A stretch of 64,000 nucleotides of DNA from Brevundimonas terrae (GCF_011761985.1 NZ_JAASQT010000001.1:124001-188000); one strand, 5' to 3'; positions 43,300 through 52,657 are shown, counted from the stretch's first letter. The notes: generated from the sequence alone by a model not told the origin. Translations and numbers: made by a program.

Positions 43300-43337
43300 A
43301 AATTCAATTATAGAGCGTAGTTATATCGCTTTGCGTA
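43293..43337 (-). promoter_or_regulatory. SDR promoter with two operator elements
   Basis: TATAAT (complement of 43307-43312) is at a position that puts +1 on the ATG. Flanking elements are TACGCA at 43293-43298, which overlaps the start codon, and TGCGTA at 43332-43337, which on the minus strand reads TTACGCAAAG and sits near the expected -35. A repressor here could cover promoter and start. Confidence 0.55.
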
Positions 43338-43434
43338 ATGACGTTCAATGTCTTGCAGCACATGACAGGTCGACGAGAATGGCGCAAACAGTCGACTGAA
43401 GGCTTGAAGATCGCCCCTGTCACATAAAGCTTAC

Positions 43435-43484
43435 GTTTACGCGCGCGTAAACCTCTTGCACTTTACGTCCGCGTAAAGTTATCT
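43435..43484 (+). promoter_or_regulatory. merR promoter with two palindromic operators
   Basis: The 18-base perfect palindrome GTTTACGCGCGCGTAAAC is at 43435-43452. A second one, ACTTTACG-4-CGTAAAGT, at 43460-43479 lies between TTGCAC (43456-43461) and TTATCT (43479-43484), a spacing of 17. Sites of the form TTTACG...CGTAAA are known from MerR-type (LiuR-like) regulators of branched-chain and fatty-acid oxidation. Confidence 0.65.
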
Positions 43485-43490
43485 AGCCGC

Positions 43491-43979
43491 ATGGCTAACG
43501 CAGACGATCTCCGCACCTATTCGATCCGGCAACTTTGCCGCGAGTTTGGCGCGACGGCCCGTGCGCTTCGTTTTTACGAGGACAAGGGGCTTTTGACCCC
43601 TTCGCGCAAGGGCCAGACGCGTGTTTACACGGCGCGCGACCGTGTTCGCCTCAAGCTGATCATGCGCGGAAGACGCATCGGCTTTGCCTTGCAGGAGATC
43701 CAGGAGATGCTGGATCTGTATGACCGCAAGGAACACAATGTCCATCAGATGGCAATTGCCCTGCCGCGTTACCGCGCCCGCGTAGAGGCGCTGAAGCAGC
43801 AGCTCGAAGACATTCAAGGCGCCATCGAAACAGCCGAAGAAGGCTGCGCCTGGATGGAACGTACACTGGTCGAACACAGACCGGACCTACTGCCCGGAGC
43901 GGATGCCTACGCTTCACTGTTGAGCGAACGCCTCAACGATCCCGATAATCTCTACCAGCCTTTCAAAGCGAGAGCTTAA
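43491..43979 (+). CDS. MerR-family transcriptional regulator (LiuR-like)
   Basis: The 162-residue protein has a MerR winged helix-turn-helix at the N terminus (YSIRQLCREFGATARALRFY and SRKGQTRVYTARDR) and a long coiled-coil (about residues 85-125) typical of dimerising MerR proteins. Its own promoter carries two palindromes, suggesting autoregulation. The adjacent acyl-CoA dehydrogenase starts 2 bases after it, so it most likely controls fatty-acid or branched-chain acid oxidation. It is the first gene after the steroid locus. Confidence 0.86.
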   Translation: MANADDLRTYSIRQLCREFGATARALRFYEDKGLLTPSRKGQTRVYTARDRVRLKLIMRGRRIGFALQEIQEMLDLYDRKEHNVHQMAIALPRYRARVEALKQQLEDIQGAIETAEEGCAWMERTLVEHRPDLLPGADAYASLLSERLNDPDNLYQPFKARA

Positions 43980-43981
43980 CC

Positions 43982-45763
43982 ATGGCCTATAAGTCGCCGG
44001 TCCGTGACCTGTCCTTCGTCCTGCATGACGTGTTGCAGGTCGAAACCCTCGCCGAGCATTTCGGCAATGCCGACGTCTCTCGTGATCTGGTTGACCAGAT
44101 CCTCGAAGAAGGCGCCAAATTCGCCGACGGCGTGATCGCCCCCATCAATAAGACGGGCGATGTCGAGCAGTGCACGCTTGAAAACGGCGTCGTCACCACC
44201 CCGACCGGTTGGAAAGACGCCTATCAACAAATGGTCGAGGCGGGCTGGACCAGCCTCGCCTTCAGCCCCGAATATGGTGGTCAGGGCCTGCCCTCCATCC
44301 TGTCGATGGCGGTGGGCCAGTTCACCGCTGCGGCGTCGGCGGCCTTCTCGATGTATCCGGGCCTGACCGCCGGTGCCTTCCACGGCATCGAGGCCAACGG
44401 TTCGGACGAACTGAAGGCCAAATGGCTGCCCAAGATGGCGACCGGCGAATGGACCGGCACCATGAACCTGACCGAGCCGCAATGCGGCACCGATCTGGGT
44501 ATGGTTCGCACCAAGGCCGTTCCGAACGGTGACGGCACCTATGCCATTTCGGGTCAGAAGATCTGGATCTCGGCCGGCGAGCACGACTTTGCCGACAACA
44601 TCGTCCACACGGTGCTGGCGCGCGTCGAAGGCGCGGTTCCGGGCATCAAGGGTCTGTCCCTGTTCCTCGTTCCGAAATTCCACGTCGATGACGCGGGTAC
44701 CATCGGCGAGCGCAACGGCGTCCAGTGCGTCGGCCTCGAACACAAGATGGGCATCCACGGCAACGCCACCTGCGTCATGCAGTACGAAGACGCCAAGGGC
44801 TGGCTGATCGGCGAAGAAGGCCGCGGCATGAACAACATGTTTGTTGTCATGAACGAGGCCCGCCTCGGCACCGGCCTGCAAGGTCTGGCCATCGGTGATG
44901 CCGCCTATCAGCACGCCGTAGAGTTCGCCAATGACCGTCTGCAGGGCCGCGCCCTGACCGGTCCGAAGAACCCCGAAGGTCCGGCAGATCCGATCATCGT
45001 CCATCCGGACGTGCGCCGTATGCTGATGGAATCCAAGGCCTATGTCGAAGGCGGTCGCGCCTTCATCCTGTGGACCGCGCTGCAAGCCGACCTGCAACAC
45101 TCCAAGGACGAAGCCGTGGCCCAAAAGGCCAACGACTATATGGGTCTGATCACCCCCGTCCTGAAAGCCTTCCTGACCGACCGTGGTTTCCACGTCGCCT
45201 CGCTGGGCATGCAGGTTCACGGCGGTTCGGGCTATACCGAGCACTTCCAGGCCTCGCAGTACCTGCGTGATGCCCGCATCACCATGATCTATGAAGGCAC
45301 CAACGGCATTCAGGCGCTGGACCTCGTCGGTCGCAAGCTGCCGGCCAAGGGCGGTCGCGCCATCATGTCGTGGTTCGGCGATATCGACGCCTTCGTATCG
45401 GAAAACGCGGGCAACGAAGCCATCAAGTCCTATGTCGAGGGCCTGTCCGACGCCAAGGCCAAGCTGCAAGAAGGCACGATGTGGCTGATGCAGAACGGCA
45501 TGGCCAATCCGGACAATGCCGGTGCCGCCTCCAGCGACTACCTGCATCTGTTTGGCCTGACCGCCTATGCCTATATCTGGGCGCAGATGGCCAAGGCTGC
45601 ACAGGCCAAGATCGACGCCGGTGATGCCGATCCGTTCTATGCCAACAAGCTGAAGACGGGCCGTTACTTCATCGAGCGTATCCTGCCGGATGCCGCCGCG
45701 CACCTGACCAAGCTGAAGACCGGTGCCGAAGTCCTGATGGACCTCGAAGCCTCGGCCTTCTGA
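43982..45763 (+). CDS. Acyl-CoA dehydrogenase, long form (DmdC/FadE type)
   Basis: The 593-residue protein is longer than the usual 380-400 residue dehydrogenase. It has the FAD/acyl-binding core LTEPQCGTDLGMVRTKA, SGQKIWISAGEHDFAD and RITMIYEGTNGIQALDL, plus an N-terminal and a C-terminal extension of the DmdC/AidB-like subgroup. It is coupled to the MerR gene (2-base gap). A terminator follows at 45777. The substrate is probably a medium or long fatty acyl-CoA or MMPA-CoA-type thioester; not assignable by eye. Confidence 0.85.
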   Translation: MAYKSPVRDLSFVLHDVLQVETLAEHFGNADVSRDLVDQILEEGAKFADGVIAPINKTGDVEQCTLENGVVTTPTGWKDAYQQMVEAGWTSLAFSPEYGGQGLPSILSMAVGQFTAAASAAFSMYPGLTAGAFHGIEANGSDELKAKWLPKMATGEWTGTMNLTEPQCGTDLGMVRTKAVPNGDGTYAISGQKIWISAGEHDFADNIVHTVLARVEGAVPGIKGLSLFLVPKFHVDDAGTIGERNGVQCVGLEHKMGIHGNATCVMQYEDAKGWLIGEEGRGMNNMFVVMNEARLGTGLQGLAIGDAAYQHAVEFANDRLQGRALTGPKNPEGPADPIIVHPDVRRMLMESKAYVEGGRAFILWTALQADLQHSKDEAVAQKANDYMGLITPVLKAFLTDRGFHVASLGMQVHGGSGYTEHFQASQYLRDARITMIYEGTNGIQALDLVGRKLPAKGGRAIMSWFGDIDAFVSENAGNEAIKSYVEGLSDAKAKLQEGTMWLMQNGMANPDNAGAASSDYLHLFGLTAYAYIWAQMAKAAQAKIDAGDADPFYANKLKTGRYFIERILPDAAAHLTKLKTGAEVLMDLEASAF

Positions 45764-45776
45764 TCCACAAAAACGA

Positions 45777-45806
45777 AAAGGCCTTTCCCTCGGGGAAGGC
45801 CTTTTT
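45777..45806 (+). terminator. Terminator after the long acyl-CoA dehydrogenase
   Basis: AAAGGCCTTTCCCTCGGGG pairs back through AAGGCCTTTTT; the stem is about 9-11 bases with a T-run. Confidence 0.85.
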
Positions 45807-45881
45807 CTTTGCCCAAAAACTTACCCTGTCTATGCACCAACCCGCCATTAAGAGCGGGCATGCCCTAGAGGAAGCCCAAGA

Positions 45882-47051
45882 ATGTCCATGAACGTCCTGA
45901 ACCTGCCCACCCCGTCCTTCATGCAGGATGAAGACATCGTCCTGTTCAATGACAGCGTCGCCAAATGGATCGACGACCACGCCCCGCCGGAAAAGTTCGC
46001 CCAGTGGATCGCGGCCTCGTCCGTCCCGCGTGGTCTGTGGAATGCGGCGGGTGATGCAGGACTTCTGGGCGTCTCCATGCCCGAAGAGGATGGCGGTTTC
46101 GGCGGCGATTATCGCCACGAGGTGGTCATCATGCAGCAGCTGGGCTGGAAGGGCGCTGACCACTTCGGCATCTCGCTGCACAACGCCATCGTCATGCCCT
46201 ATATCTGGCACTACGGCACCGAGGAGCAAAAAGCCCGCTGGCTGCCGCGCCTGCAATCGGGCGAGTTGGTCGGGGCCATTGCCATGACCGAGCCGGGGGT
46301 TGGCTCGGACCTGCAAGGCGTAAAAACCACCGCCATCAAAAAGGGCGACCACTACGTCCTGAACGGCTCCAAGACCTTCATCACCAACGGTCAGTTGGCC
46401 AATTTCATCATCGTCGTCGCCAAGACCGACCCGTCCGAAGGCAGCAAGGGCATGAGCCTGATCTGTCTGGAAACCGACGGAGCCGAAGGGTTTGAACGCG
46501 GTCGTAACCTGCACAAGATCGGCATGGAGGCCAATGACACCTCCGAACTGTTCTTCAATGATGTGAAGGTGCCGCTGGAAAACGCCATTGGCGGCTCGGA
46601 AGGGCAAGGCTTTGTGCAGTTGATGCAGCAACTGCCGCAGGAACGCCTGAACATCGCCATTCAGGGCTGCGCCGCCGCCGAACGCGGCCTCGAAGCCACC
46701 CTCGCCTATGTCAAGGAACGCAAGGCCTTCGGCAAACGGGTGATCGACTTCCAGAACACCCAGTTCAAACTGGCCGAGATCAAGACCAAGCTGACGGTCG
46801 CGCGCGTGTTCGTGAACCACTGCATCGAACAGCACCTTCAGGGCAAGCTGGACGCCGCCACCGCCTCGATGGCCAAATACTGGGTCACCGACATTCAGGG
46901 CGAAACCATCGACGAGATGCTCCAGTTGTTCGGCGGCTATGGCTATATGACCGAATACCCGATCGCCCAGCTGTATAAGGACGCCCGCGTCCAGCGCATC
47001 TATGGCGGCACCAACGAGATCATGAAGCTGCTGATCGCCAGAACGCTCTAG
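45882..47051 (+). CDS. Acyl-CoA dehydrogenase
   Basis: The 389-residue flavoprotein has the acyl-CoA dehydrogenase signatures AMTEPGVGSDLQGVKTTA, NGSKTFITNGQLA and YGGTNEIMKLLIAR at the C terminus. It starts at the ATG at 45882 after AGAGGAAG; an in-frame Met lies two codons later. It is an independent unit after the MerR-acyl-CoA dehydrogenase pair. The similarity to the citronellyl- or isovaleryl-type enzymes cannot be resolved by eye. Confidence 0.86.
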   Translation: MSMNVLNLPTPSFMQDEDIVLFNDSVAKWIDDHAPPEKFAQWIAASSVPRGLWNAAGDAGLLGVSMPEEDGGFGGDYRHEVVIMQQLGWKGADHFGISLHNAIVMPYIWHYGTEEQKARWLPRLQSGELVGAIAMTEPGVGSDLQGVKTTAIKKGDHYVLNGSKTFITNGQLANFIIVVAKTDPSEGSKGMSLICLETDGAEGFERGRNLHKIGMEANDTSELFFNDVKVPLENAIGGSEGQGFVQLMQQLPQERLNIAIQGCAAAERGLEATLAYVKERKAFGKRVIDFQNTQFKLAEIKTKLTVARVFVNHCIEQHLQGKLDAATASMAKYWVTDIQGETIDEMLQLFGGYGYMTEYPIAQLYKDARVQRIYGGTNEIMKLLIARTL

Positions 47052-47097
47052 CATTTCTGCGCTTAAAAAAGACATTTCGGGGCGGTAGGCGGGCGGC

Positions 47098-47985
47098 ATG
47101 ATCGTTCGCTCCCGCCCCGGCCCGTTGCAAATCCTGTTCGCTATCAACGGGTCTATCCTGCCGCGCGTCATCGGGCGTTTGTGTCTGACGGCTGCCATTA
47201 CGGTGGGCGCGATCATGCTGCACAGGACACGGCCGGACCTGCCGGTGCATCTGGCCGCTGCGCCCTTTGCCCTGATCGGGCTGGCGCTGTCGATCTTCAT
47301 GAGCTTCCGCAATAACGCCTGCTACGACCGCTGGTGGGAGGCGCGCAAGCTGTGGGGCGAGCTGATTATCGCCGTCCGCTCGTTTATTCGCCAAACCTCG
47401 CTGCTGCCGCAGGATCGCCGCGCCCCGATGCTGAACGGGGTTGGCGGTTTTGTCTTTGGTCTGGCCGCGCGCCTGCGGGACCACGACGAAGACGCCGCTA
47501 TCGCCAAATGGGTCGCGCTTTCACCCGCGCCCCATGCCACCGACGCCGCCCTGAACACCGTCGGAAAGCAATGTAGCGAGCTGTTGCAAGACGGCCTGAT
47601 CGACCCGATCCGCTATTCGGTGCTGGAAGAACGCCTGACCGAGATGAGCCATGTTCTGGCCGGTTGCGAGCGGATCAAGACCACGCCCCTGCCCTTTGCC
47701 TATGCACTGTTGCTACACAGGACCGCCCACGCCTTTTGCCTGATGCTGCCCTTTGCGCTGGCCCCAGCACTGGGCTGGTGGACCATGGCGGTATCGCTAT
47801 TGGTGGCCTACACCTTCTTCGGACTGGACGCTCTGGGCGACGAACTGGAAGACCCGTTCGGTAACGATCCCAACGACCTTCCGCTGGATGCCATGAGCCG
47901 GATGCTGGAACGCGAACTGCGCCATGCACAGGGGGTAACCCACCTGCCACCCGTCTGGCCCGCCAAGCGCGACCGCCTCAGCTAG
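47098..47985 (+). CDS. Bestrophin-family (RFP-TM) chloride channel-like protein
   Basis: The 295-residue membrane protein has several hydrophobic segments (about residues 28-42, 50-68 and 205-240) and the family segment SFRNNACYDRWWEARKLWGE, which is characteristic of bacterial bestrophins. It probably conducts ions in the inner membrane. It converges with ubiB, overlapping by 8 bases at the ends. Confidence 0.85.
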   Translation: MIVRSRPGPLQILFAINGSILPRVIGRLCLTAAITVGAIMLHRTRPDLPVHLAAAPFALIGLALSIFMSFRNNACYDRWWEARKLWGELIIAVRSFIRQTSLLPQDRRAPMLNGVGGFVFGLAARLRDHDEDAAIAKWVALSPAPHATDAALNTVGKQCSELLQDGLIDPIRYSVLEERLTEMSHVLAGCERIKTTPLPFAYALLLHRTAHAFCLMLPFALAPALGWWTMAVSLLVAYTFFGLDALGDELEDPFGNDPNDLPLDAMSRMLERELRHAQGVTHLPPVWPAKRDRLS

Positions 47986-49504
47986 GGCCAAACCAGATCG
48001 CGGCGGCGACAAGTCCGCCACCGGCCAGCACACACAGCGCGATCATCACGCCGACCTGTCGCACCGCCCTGGCGATGAGCCTGCCCTCAACAGCAGACGA
48101 CTGCACCGGCCTGTCCTCGGTCAATCGGCGCGAGGCCGCACGGATCATACGCGGCAACTCATCGCCGACCGCCGACAGGTCCAGCAGCGTGCCAATCGCC
48201 CAGTTCTTGAGCGCCTCGGTATCGCGTTTGGAAAACAGCGCCCGCGTCCACGCCCCGTTCATCGCCTTGACCAGATCAAAGCCGGGATCGACCCGCGACA
48301 AAACCCCTTCGATGGTCACCAGCGCCTTCAGGATCAGCACCAGATCGGGCGGTGCCGCCACGCGTTCCTTGCGCATCAACCCCATCAGATCGGCCACAAT
48401 CGCCGGCAGATCCACATCGCCCTGACCATGACGGGCAATCAGTTGCTCGGCCCCCTGCACCAGACTGGAACGCGATATATCCGTGCCTTCGGTCCAGTTG
48501 GCCAACACCTCGGCCATGCGCTCGCCATCACTGCCCGCCAGCGACTGAACAAAACCGATCAACTCGCTGCGCCGTCTGGGCGTCACCGTGCCGACCATGC
48601 CGAAATCCAGCAGGCCGACGCGGCTGCCCTCCATGCCGCGCAGATTGCCCGGATGCGGGTCCGCATGGAACCGCCCGTTCAACAGCACCATATCCAGCAC
48701 CGCCTCGGCCCCAATTTTGGCCAGCCTGTGCGGATCGATACCGGCCCTCACCAGTTGGGCGGCATCTACAGGGGGCACCCCTTCCAGATAGTCCTGCACC
48801 AGCACGGTCTCGCTGGTGTGCTGCCAGTAGATTTGCGGGATCACGACATCCGGATTGCGGGCAAAGTCGGCGGCAAAGCGGTCGGCATTGCGCCCCTCGA
48901 TGGTGAAATCCAGTTCGTTCAGCATCGCCTCGCTCAACTGCGCCACAAGCGCACGCGGGCGATAGCGGGCAATCTCGCTGCTGGACTGCTCGGCGGCTCT
49001 GGCCAGTTCCGCAATCAGACGCAGATCGGCCTCTATGCGGTGGCGGATATGCGGACGGCGGATTTTGACCACCACCTCTGTGCCATCATGCAAGGCGGCG
49101 CGATGCACCTGCGCGATCGAGGCTGCGGCCAGAGGCTCAAGATCAAAACGGGCAAATATCTCTTCGGGCGGCGCGCCCAGAGCGGCCTCGACCTGCGGGC
49201 GCAACACGCCAAAATCCATGGTGAGCGCCCCGCTTTGAAGCCGCTCGAACTCGGCGATCCATTCGGGCGGTAACAGATCGGAACGGGTGGACAGGATCTG
49301 TCCCATCTTCACGAAACTGGGACCAAGCGCCTCCAGCGCCATACGGGTCCGGCGGGCCAGCGGCTCGGGGCGTTGATCCTCCTCGCCCTTTCCATCCAGC
49401 CCCAGACGGGCCAGCACCGCTGACAGGCCGTATCGACCGACGACCGCCGTGATTTCCGCAAGACGCCGGCGATCACGCGCCGCTACAGCAAGGGTTGTAA
49501 ACAT
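47978..49504 (-). CDS. ubiB: UbiB/ABC1 atypical kinase
   Basis: The 508-residue protein has the family KxGQ motif in SFVKMGQILSTR, followed by PPEW and the AAASIAQVHRA motif, and DFGMVGT, the metal-binding site of the kinase fold. Two C-terminal hydrophobic helices (about residues 468-505) anchor it in the membrane. UbiB family members support ubiquinone synthesis. Its start faces rsmE with a 65-base gap. Confidence 0.92.
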   Translation of the reverse strand: MFTTLAVAARDRRRLAEITAVVGRYGLSAVLARLGLDGKGEEDQRPEPLARRTRMALEALGPSFVKMGQILSTRSDLLPPEWIAEFERLQSGALTMDFGVLRPQVEAALGAPPEEIFARFDLEPLAAASIAQVHRAALHDGTEVVVKIRRPHIRHRIEADLRLIAELARAAEQSSSEIARYRPRALVAQLSEAMLNELDFTIEGRNADRFAADFARNPDVVIPQIYWQHTSETVLVQDYLEGVPPVDAAQLVRAGIDPHRLAKIGAEAVLDMVLLNGRFHADPHPGNLRGMEGSRVGLLDFGMVGTVTPRRRSELIGFVQSLAGSDGERMAEVLANWTEGTDISRSSLVQGAEQLIARHGQGDVDLPAIVADLMGLMRKERVAAPPDLVLILKALVTIEGVLSRVDPGFDLVKAMNGAWTRALFSKRDTEALKNWAIGTLLDLSAVGDELPRMIRAASRRLTEDRPVQSSAVEGRLIARAVRQVGVMIALCVLAGGGLVAAAIWFGPS

Positions 49505-49569
49505 TCCCGATCAACGCCTGCGCGCTCTGGCCTGTTCCCTCTGTTGGTAAAGCGCGATATTCAACGCTT

Positions 49570-50289
49570 ATGATCCGCCTTCACGTCACCGCCCCTCTGG
49601 CCGACGGCCATGCCGTAGCCCCCACCCTCGACCAGTCCCGCTATCTGACGCAGGTCATGCGCCTGAAACAGGGCGACGCCCTGTTGCTGTTCAACGGCAA
49701 GGACGGCGAATGGCGCGCCGAAGTGGTCGAGGTGCTGAAGAAGGGCGTCATCCTGCGCTGCGTCGAACAGACCCGCGCCCAGATTTACGGTCCCGACCTT
49801 GAGTTGATCCTTGCCGGTATCAAAAAGGCCCGCGTGGAAACTGTGGTCGAAAAGGCTGCCGAGCTGGGGGCCAAGTCGGTGCAACTGACCATCACCCAGC
49901 GCACCAATGCCGAGCGTATCCGCCTCGACCGTCTGGATGCCATTGTCGAGGAAGCCGCCGAACAGACGGGCCGCCTCGATGTGCCGCTGGTGCATGAATC
50001 CAGAAAACTGGCCGACATCCTCAAGGACTGGCCTGACGGCCGCAAGCTGATGTTCTGCGACGAGACCGGCGGTGATCCGGCCATCCCCGCCCTGCAAAAA
50101 GCGGGCAGCGGCGCATGGTCGATCCTGATAGGTCCCGAAGGCGGCTTCTCGCCCGAAGAGCGCGAAATGCTGCGCGCCCTGCCCTTTACCACCGCCGTTT
50201 CCCTTGGCCCGCGTATCCTGCGCGCCGACACCGCCGCCATCTCGGCCATGACCCTGTGGCAGTATGCGGTTGGGGACTGGGAACGATAA
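49570..50289 (+). CDS. rsmE: 16S rRNA m3U1498 methyltransferase
   Basis: The 239-residue SPOUT methyltransferase has the AdoMet knot LIGPEGGFSPEE and the C-terminal LGPRILRADTAAISAM. It modifies U1498 of 16S rRNA. It is followed 78 bases on by gshA, a common order in Alphaproteobacteria. Confidence 0.95.
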   Translation: MIRLHVTAPLADGHAVAPTLDQSRYLTQVMRLKQGDALLLFNGKDGEWRAEVVEVLKKGVILRCVEQTRAQIYGPDLELILAGIKKARVETVVEKAAELGAKSVQLTITQRTNAERIRLDRLDAIVEEAAEQTGRLDVPLVHESRKLADILKDWPDGRKLMFCDETGGDPAIPALQKAGSGAWSILIGPEGGFSPEEREMLRALPFTTAVSLGPRILRADTAAISAMTLWQYAVGDWER

Positions 50290-50367
50290 TCCGCTTTTGA
50301 ACCGTTGCGGGGGGCTTGTGCCGAGCTTGTCCGTGCATCATCTAACCCGCAACAACAGGGGTTACAC

Positions 50368-51729
50368 ATGGCTGAATACGCGCCGCTTACCAGAGATCAG
50401 CTGATCGAAACCATCAGCCGTGGCGAAAAGCCCGCCGATCAGTGGCGCGTGGGTGCCGAGCATGAAAAGTTCGGCTTTGACCGCTCCACCCTGCGCCGTC
50501 CTGCCTATGAGGGTACAAGCGGCATCAAGGCCATGCTGGACGGCCTGACCCGTTTCGGCTGGGCACCGGTCTATGAGGGCGACAATGTCATCGCTCTGGA
50601 GCGCAAAAACGCCGAGGGCTTTACCGCTTCGATCAGCTTAGAGCCGGGTGGCCAGTTCGAGCTGTCGGGCGCGCCCTTGCTGACCATGCACGACATCTGT
50701 GACGAGACAGGCCGCCACCTGATGGAGGTCAAGCAGGTGGCCGACCAGATCGGTCTGGGCTTCCTCGGCGTCGGTTTCGACCCGATGTGGAAACGCGAAG
50801 ACGTGCCGGTCATGCCCAAGGGCCGTTACAACATCATGCGCGCCTATATGCCCACCAAGGGCAAGCTGGGCCTCGACATGATGCTGCGGACCTCGACCAT
50901 TCAGGCCAATCTGGACTTCGCGTCCGAGGCCGACATGGTGGCAAAATTCCGCACCTCGCTGGCCCTGCAACCCATCGCGACGGCCCTGTTCGCCAACAGC
51001 CCCTTTATCGAGGGCAAGCCCAGCGGCTTCCTGTCGGCCCGCGCCAATGTCTGGACCGATACCGATCCCGACCGCACAGGCATGCTGGACTTCGTGTTCG
51101 CCGACGGCTTTGGCTATGAGCGCTATGTCGATTACGCGCTCGACGTGCCGATGTATTTCGCCAAGCGCGGCGATGTCTATGAAGACATGTCCGGCCAGTC
51201 CTTCCGCGCCTTTATCGACGGCAAGGTCGATGCCCTTCCCGGCGACCGCGCCAACATCAAGGACTGGGCCGACCACCTGACGACCCTCTTCCCCGAGGTG
51301 CGTCTGAAGCAATACCTCGAAATGCGCGGTGCCGATGGTGGCCCGTGGAGCCGCATCTGCGCCCTGCCTGCCCTGTGGACCGGCATCTTCTATGACGCGC
51401 CGTCGCTGGCCGCCGCATGGGACGTGTGCAAGGACTGGGACATCGCCGACCACGAGCGCCTGCGCCGCGACGTGACCCGTCTGGGTCTGAAGGCCGAGGT
51501 CAATGGCCGCAGCGTGCGCGATGTCGCCGTCGATATGGTGGCCATTGCCAAGGACGGTCTGAAAAACCGCAACCGTCTGTCCGCCGGTATGGTGGACGAG
51601 CGCGGCTATCTGGGCGAACTGGAAGAGATTGCCGATAGCGGCATCACCCCCGCCGATCGCCTGCTGAGCCTGTATCACGGCGACTGGCAGGGCGATCTGT
51701 CGCGCCTTTACCGCGATTTTGCCTACTGA
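50368..51729 (+). CDS. gshA: Glutamate-cysteine ligase
   Basis: This is a 453-residue plant/alphaproteobacterial-type ligase, the first step of glutathione synthesis. The start at 50368 is preferred over an in-frame frame start 21 codons upstream because it begins MAEYAPLTRDQLIETI. It has WRVGAEHEKFGFD and the metal/substrate-binding EPGGQFELSGAPL, with MPKGRYNIMRAYMPTKG. It follows rsmE. Confidence 0.93.
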   Translation: MAEYAPLTRDQLIETISRGEKPADQWRVGAEHEKFGFDRSTLRRPAYEGTSGIKAMLDGLTRFGWAPVYEGDNVIALERKNAEGFTASISLEPGGQFELSGAPLLTMHDICDETGRHLMEVKQVADQIGLGFLGVGFDPMWKREDVPVMPKGRYNIMRAYMPTKGKLGLDMMLRTSTIQANLDFASEADMVAKFRTSLALQPIATALFANSPFIEGKPSGFLSARANVWTDTDPDRTGMLDFVFADGFGYERYVDYALDVPMYFAKRGDVYEDMSGQSFRAFIDGKVDALPGDRANIKDWADHLTTLFPEVRLKQYLEMRGADGGPWSRICALPALWTGIFYDAPSLAAAWDVCKDWDIADHERLRRDVTRLGLKAEVNGRSVRDVAVDMVAIAKDGLKNRNRLSAGMVDERGYLGELEEIADSGITPADRLLSLYHGDWQGDLSRLYRDFAY

Positions 51730-51882
51730 TTTCAAACACCAAAGGGCCGCATCACGGCTTGTTCAACAGCGAACAGGCCGGGTGTGGCTTTCTGGCGCTT
51801 GTCCTTCCGGCCTCAGGCGTTAAGCCTTGAGGAAACAGCGTCGTCCGTTTCTTTGCGACGATGCGTATTCGGGGAGGCAGTT

Positions 51883-52608
51883 ATGACGCGCACCGCTTTG
51901 GTTACCGGAGGCACCCGCGGCATTGGCAAGGCCATTGTCCAGCGCCTCAAGGAAGACGGCTTCAATGTTGCCGCCGGTTATTCCGGCAACGAGGACGCCG
52001 CCCGCAAGACCGCCGAAGAACTGGGCGTTATGGTCGTCAAAGGCAATGTCGGCTCGTTTGATGACTGCGCCCGCGCCGTGGCCGAGGTCGAGGCCCGCTT
52101 TGGTCCTGTCGATGTACTGGTCAATAATGCGGGCATTACCCGCGACGGCTTCTTCCACAAGATGAACCCCGACCAGTGGTCCGACGTCATCCGCGTGAAC
52201 ATGGACTCTGTGTTCAACATGACCCGTCAGGTCATTAACGGCATGCGCGACCGTGGCTGGGGCCGGATCGTCAACATCTCCTCGATCAACGGCCAGAAGG
52301 GCCAGATCGGCCAGACCAACTATTCCGCCGCCAAGGCCGGCATGATCGGCTTTACCAAGGCGCTGGCGCTGGAAAATGCCCGCAAGGGTGTGACGGTCAA
52401 CTGTATCGCGCCGGGCTATATCGACACCGAAATGGTCGATGCCATGGACCCCAAGGTGCTGGAAAACATCGTCGGCCAGATTCCCGTCGGTCGTCTGGGC
52501 AAGGGCGAGGAGATCGCGGATATGGTGGCCTGGCTGTCGGGAGAGCGTGCCGGATATGTCACAGGCTGCACACTCTCGCTCAATGGCGGACAATACCTCG
52601 TAGGGTGA
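51883..52608 (+). CDS. phaB: Acetoacetyl-CoA reductase
   Basis: This 241-residue SDR begins at the ATG preceded by GGGGAGG. It has TGGTRGIGKA, NNAGITRDGFFHKM, SSINGQKGQIGQTNYSAAKAG and LSLNGGQYL, the PhaB set, and NADPH-dependent 3-ketoacyl-CoA reduction for polyhydroxyalkanoate is the usual role. The FabG alternative is less likely because of the characteristic FHKM segment. It is not coupled to steroid genes. Confidence 0.9.
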   Translation: MTRTALVTGGTRGIGKAIVQRLKEDGFNVAAGYSGNEDAARKTAEELGVMVVKGNVGSFDDCARAVAEVEARFGPVDVLVNNAGITRDGFFHKMNPDQWSDVIRVNMDSVFNMTRQVINGMRDRGWGRIVNISSINGQKGQIGQTNYSAAKAGMIGFTKALALENARKGVTVNCIAPGYIDTEMVDAMDPKVLENIVGQIPVGRLGKGEEIADMVAWLSGERAGYVTGCTLSLNGGQYLVG

Positions 52609-52657
52609 CCCCGACTCTGCCTAAAATCCGCCGCGCCTTCATCGGACGAGTGAAGTT

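Noticed and set aside
51862..51867. TGCGTA ahead of phaB
   Set aside because: It matches the steroid element hexamer but lacks the following A-rich context (it reads TACGCAT on the other strand) and lies beside a non-steroid gene; I treat it as chance.
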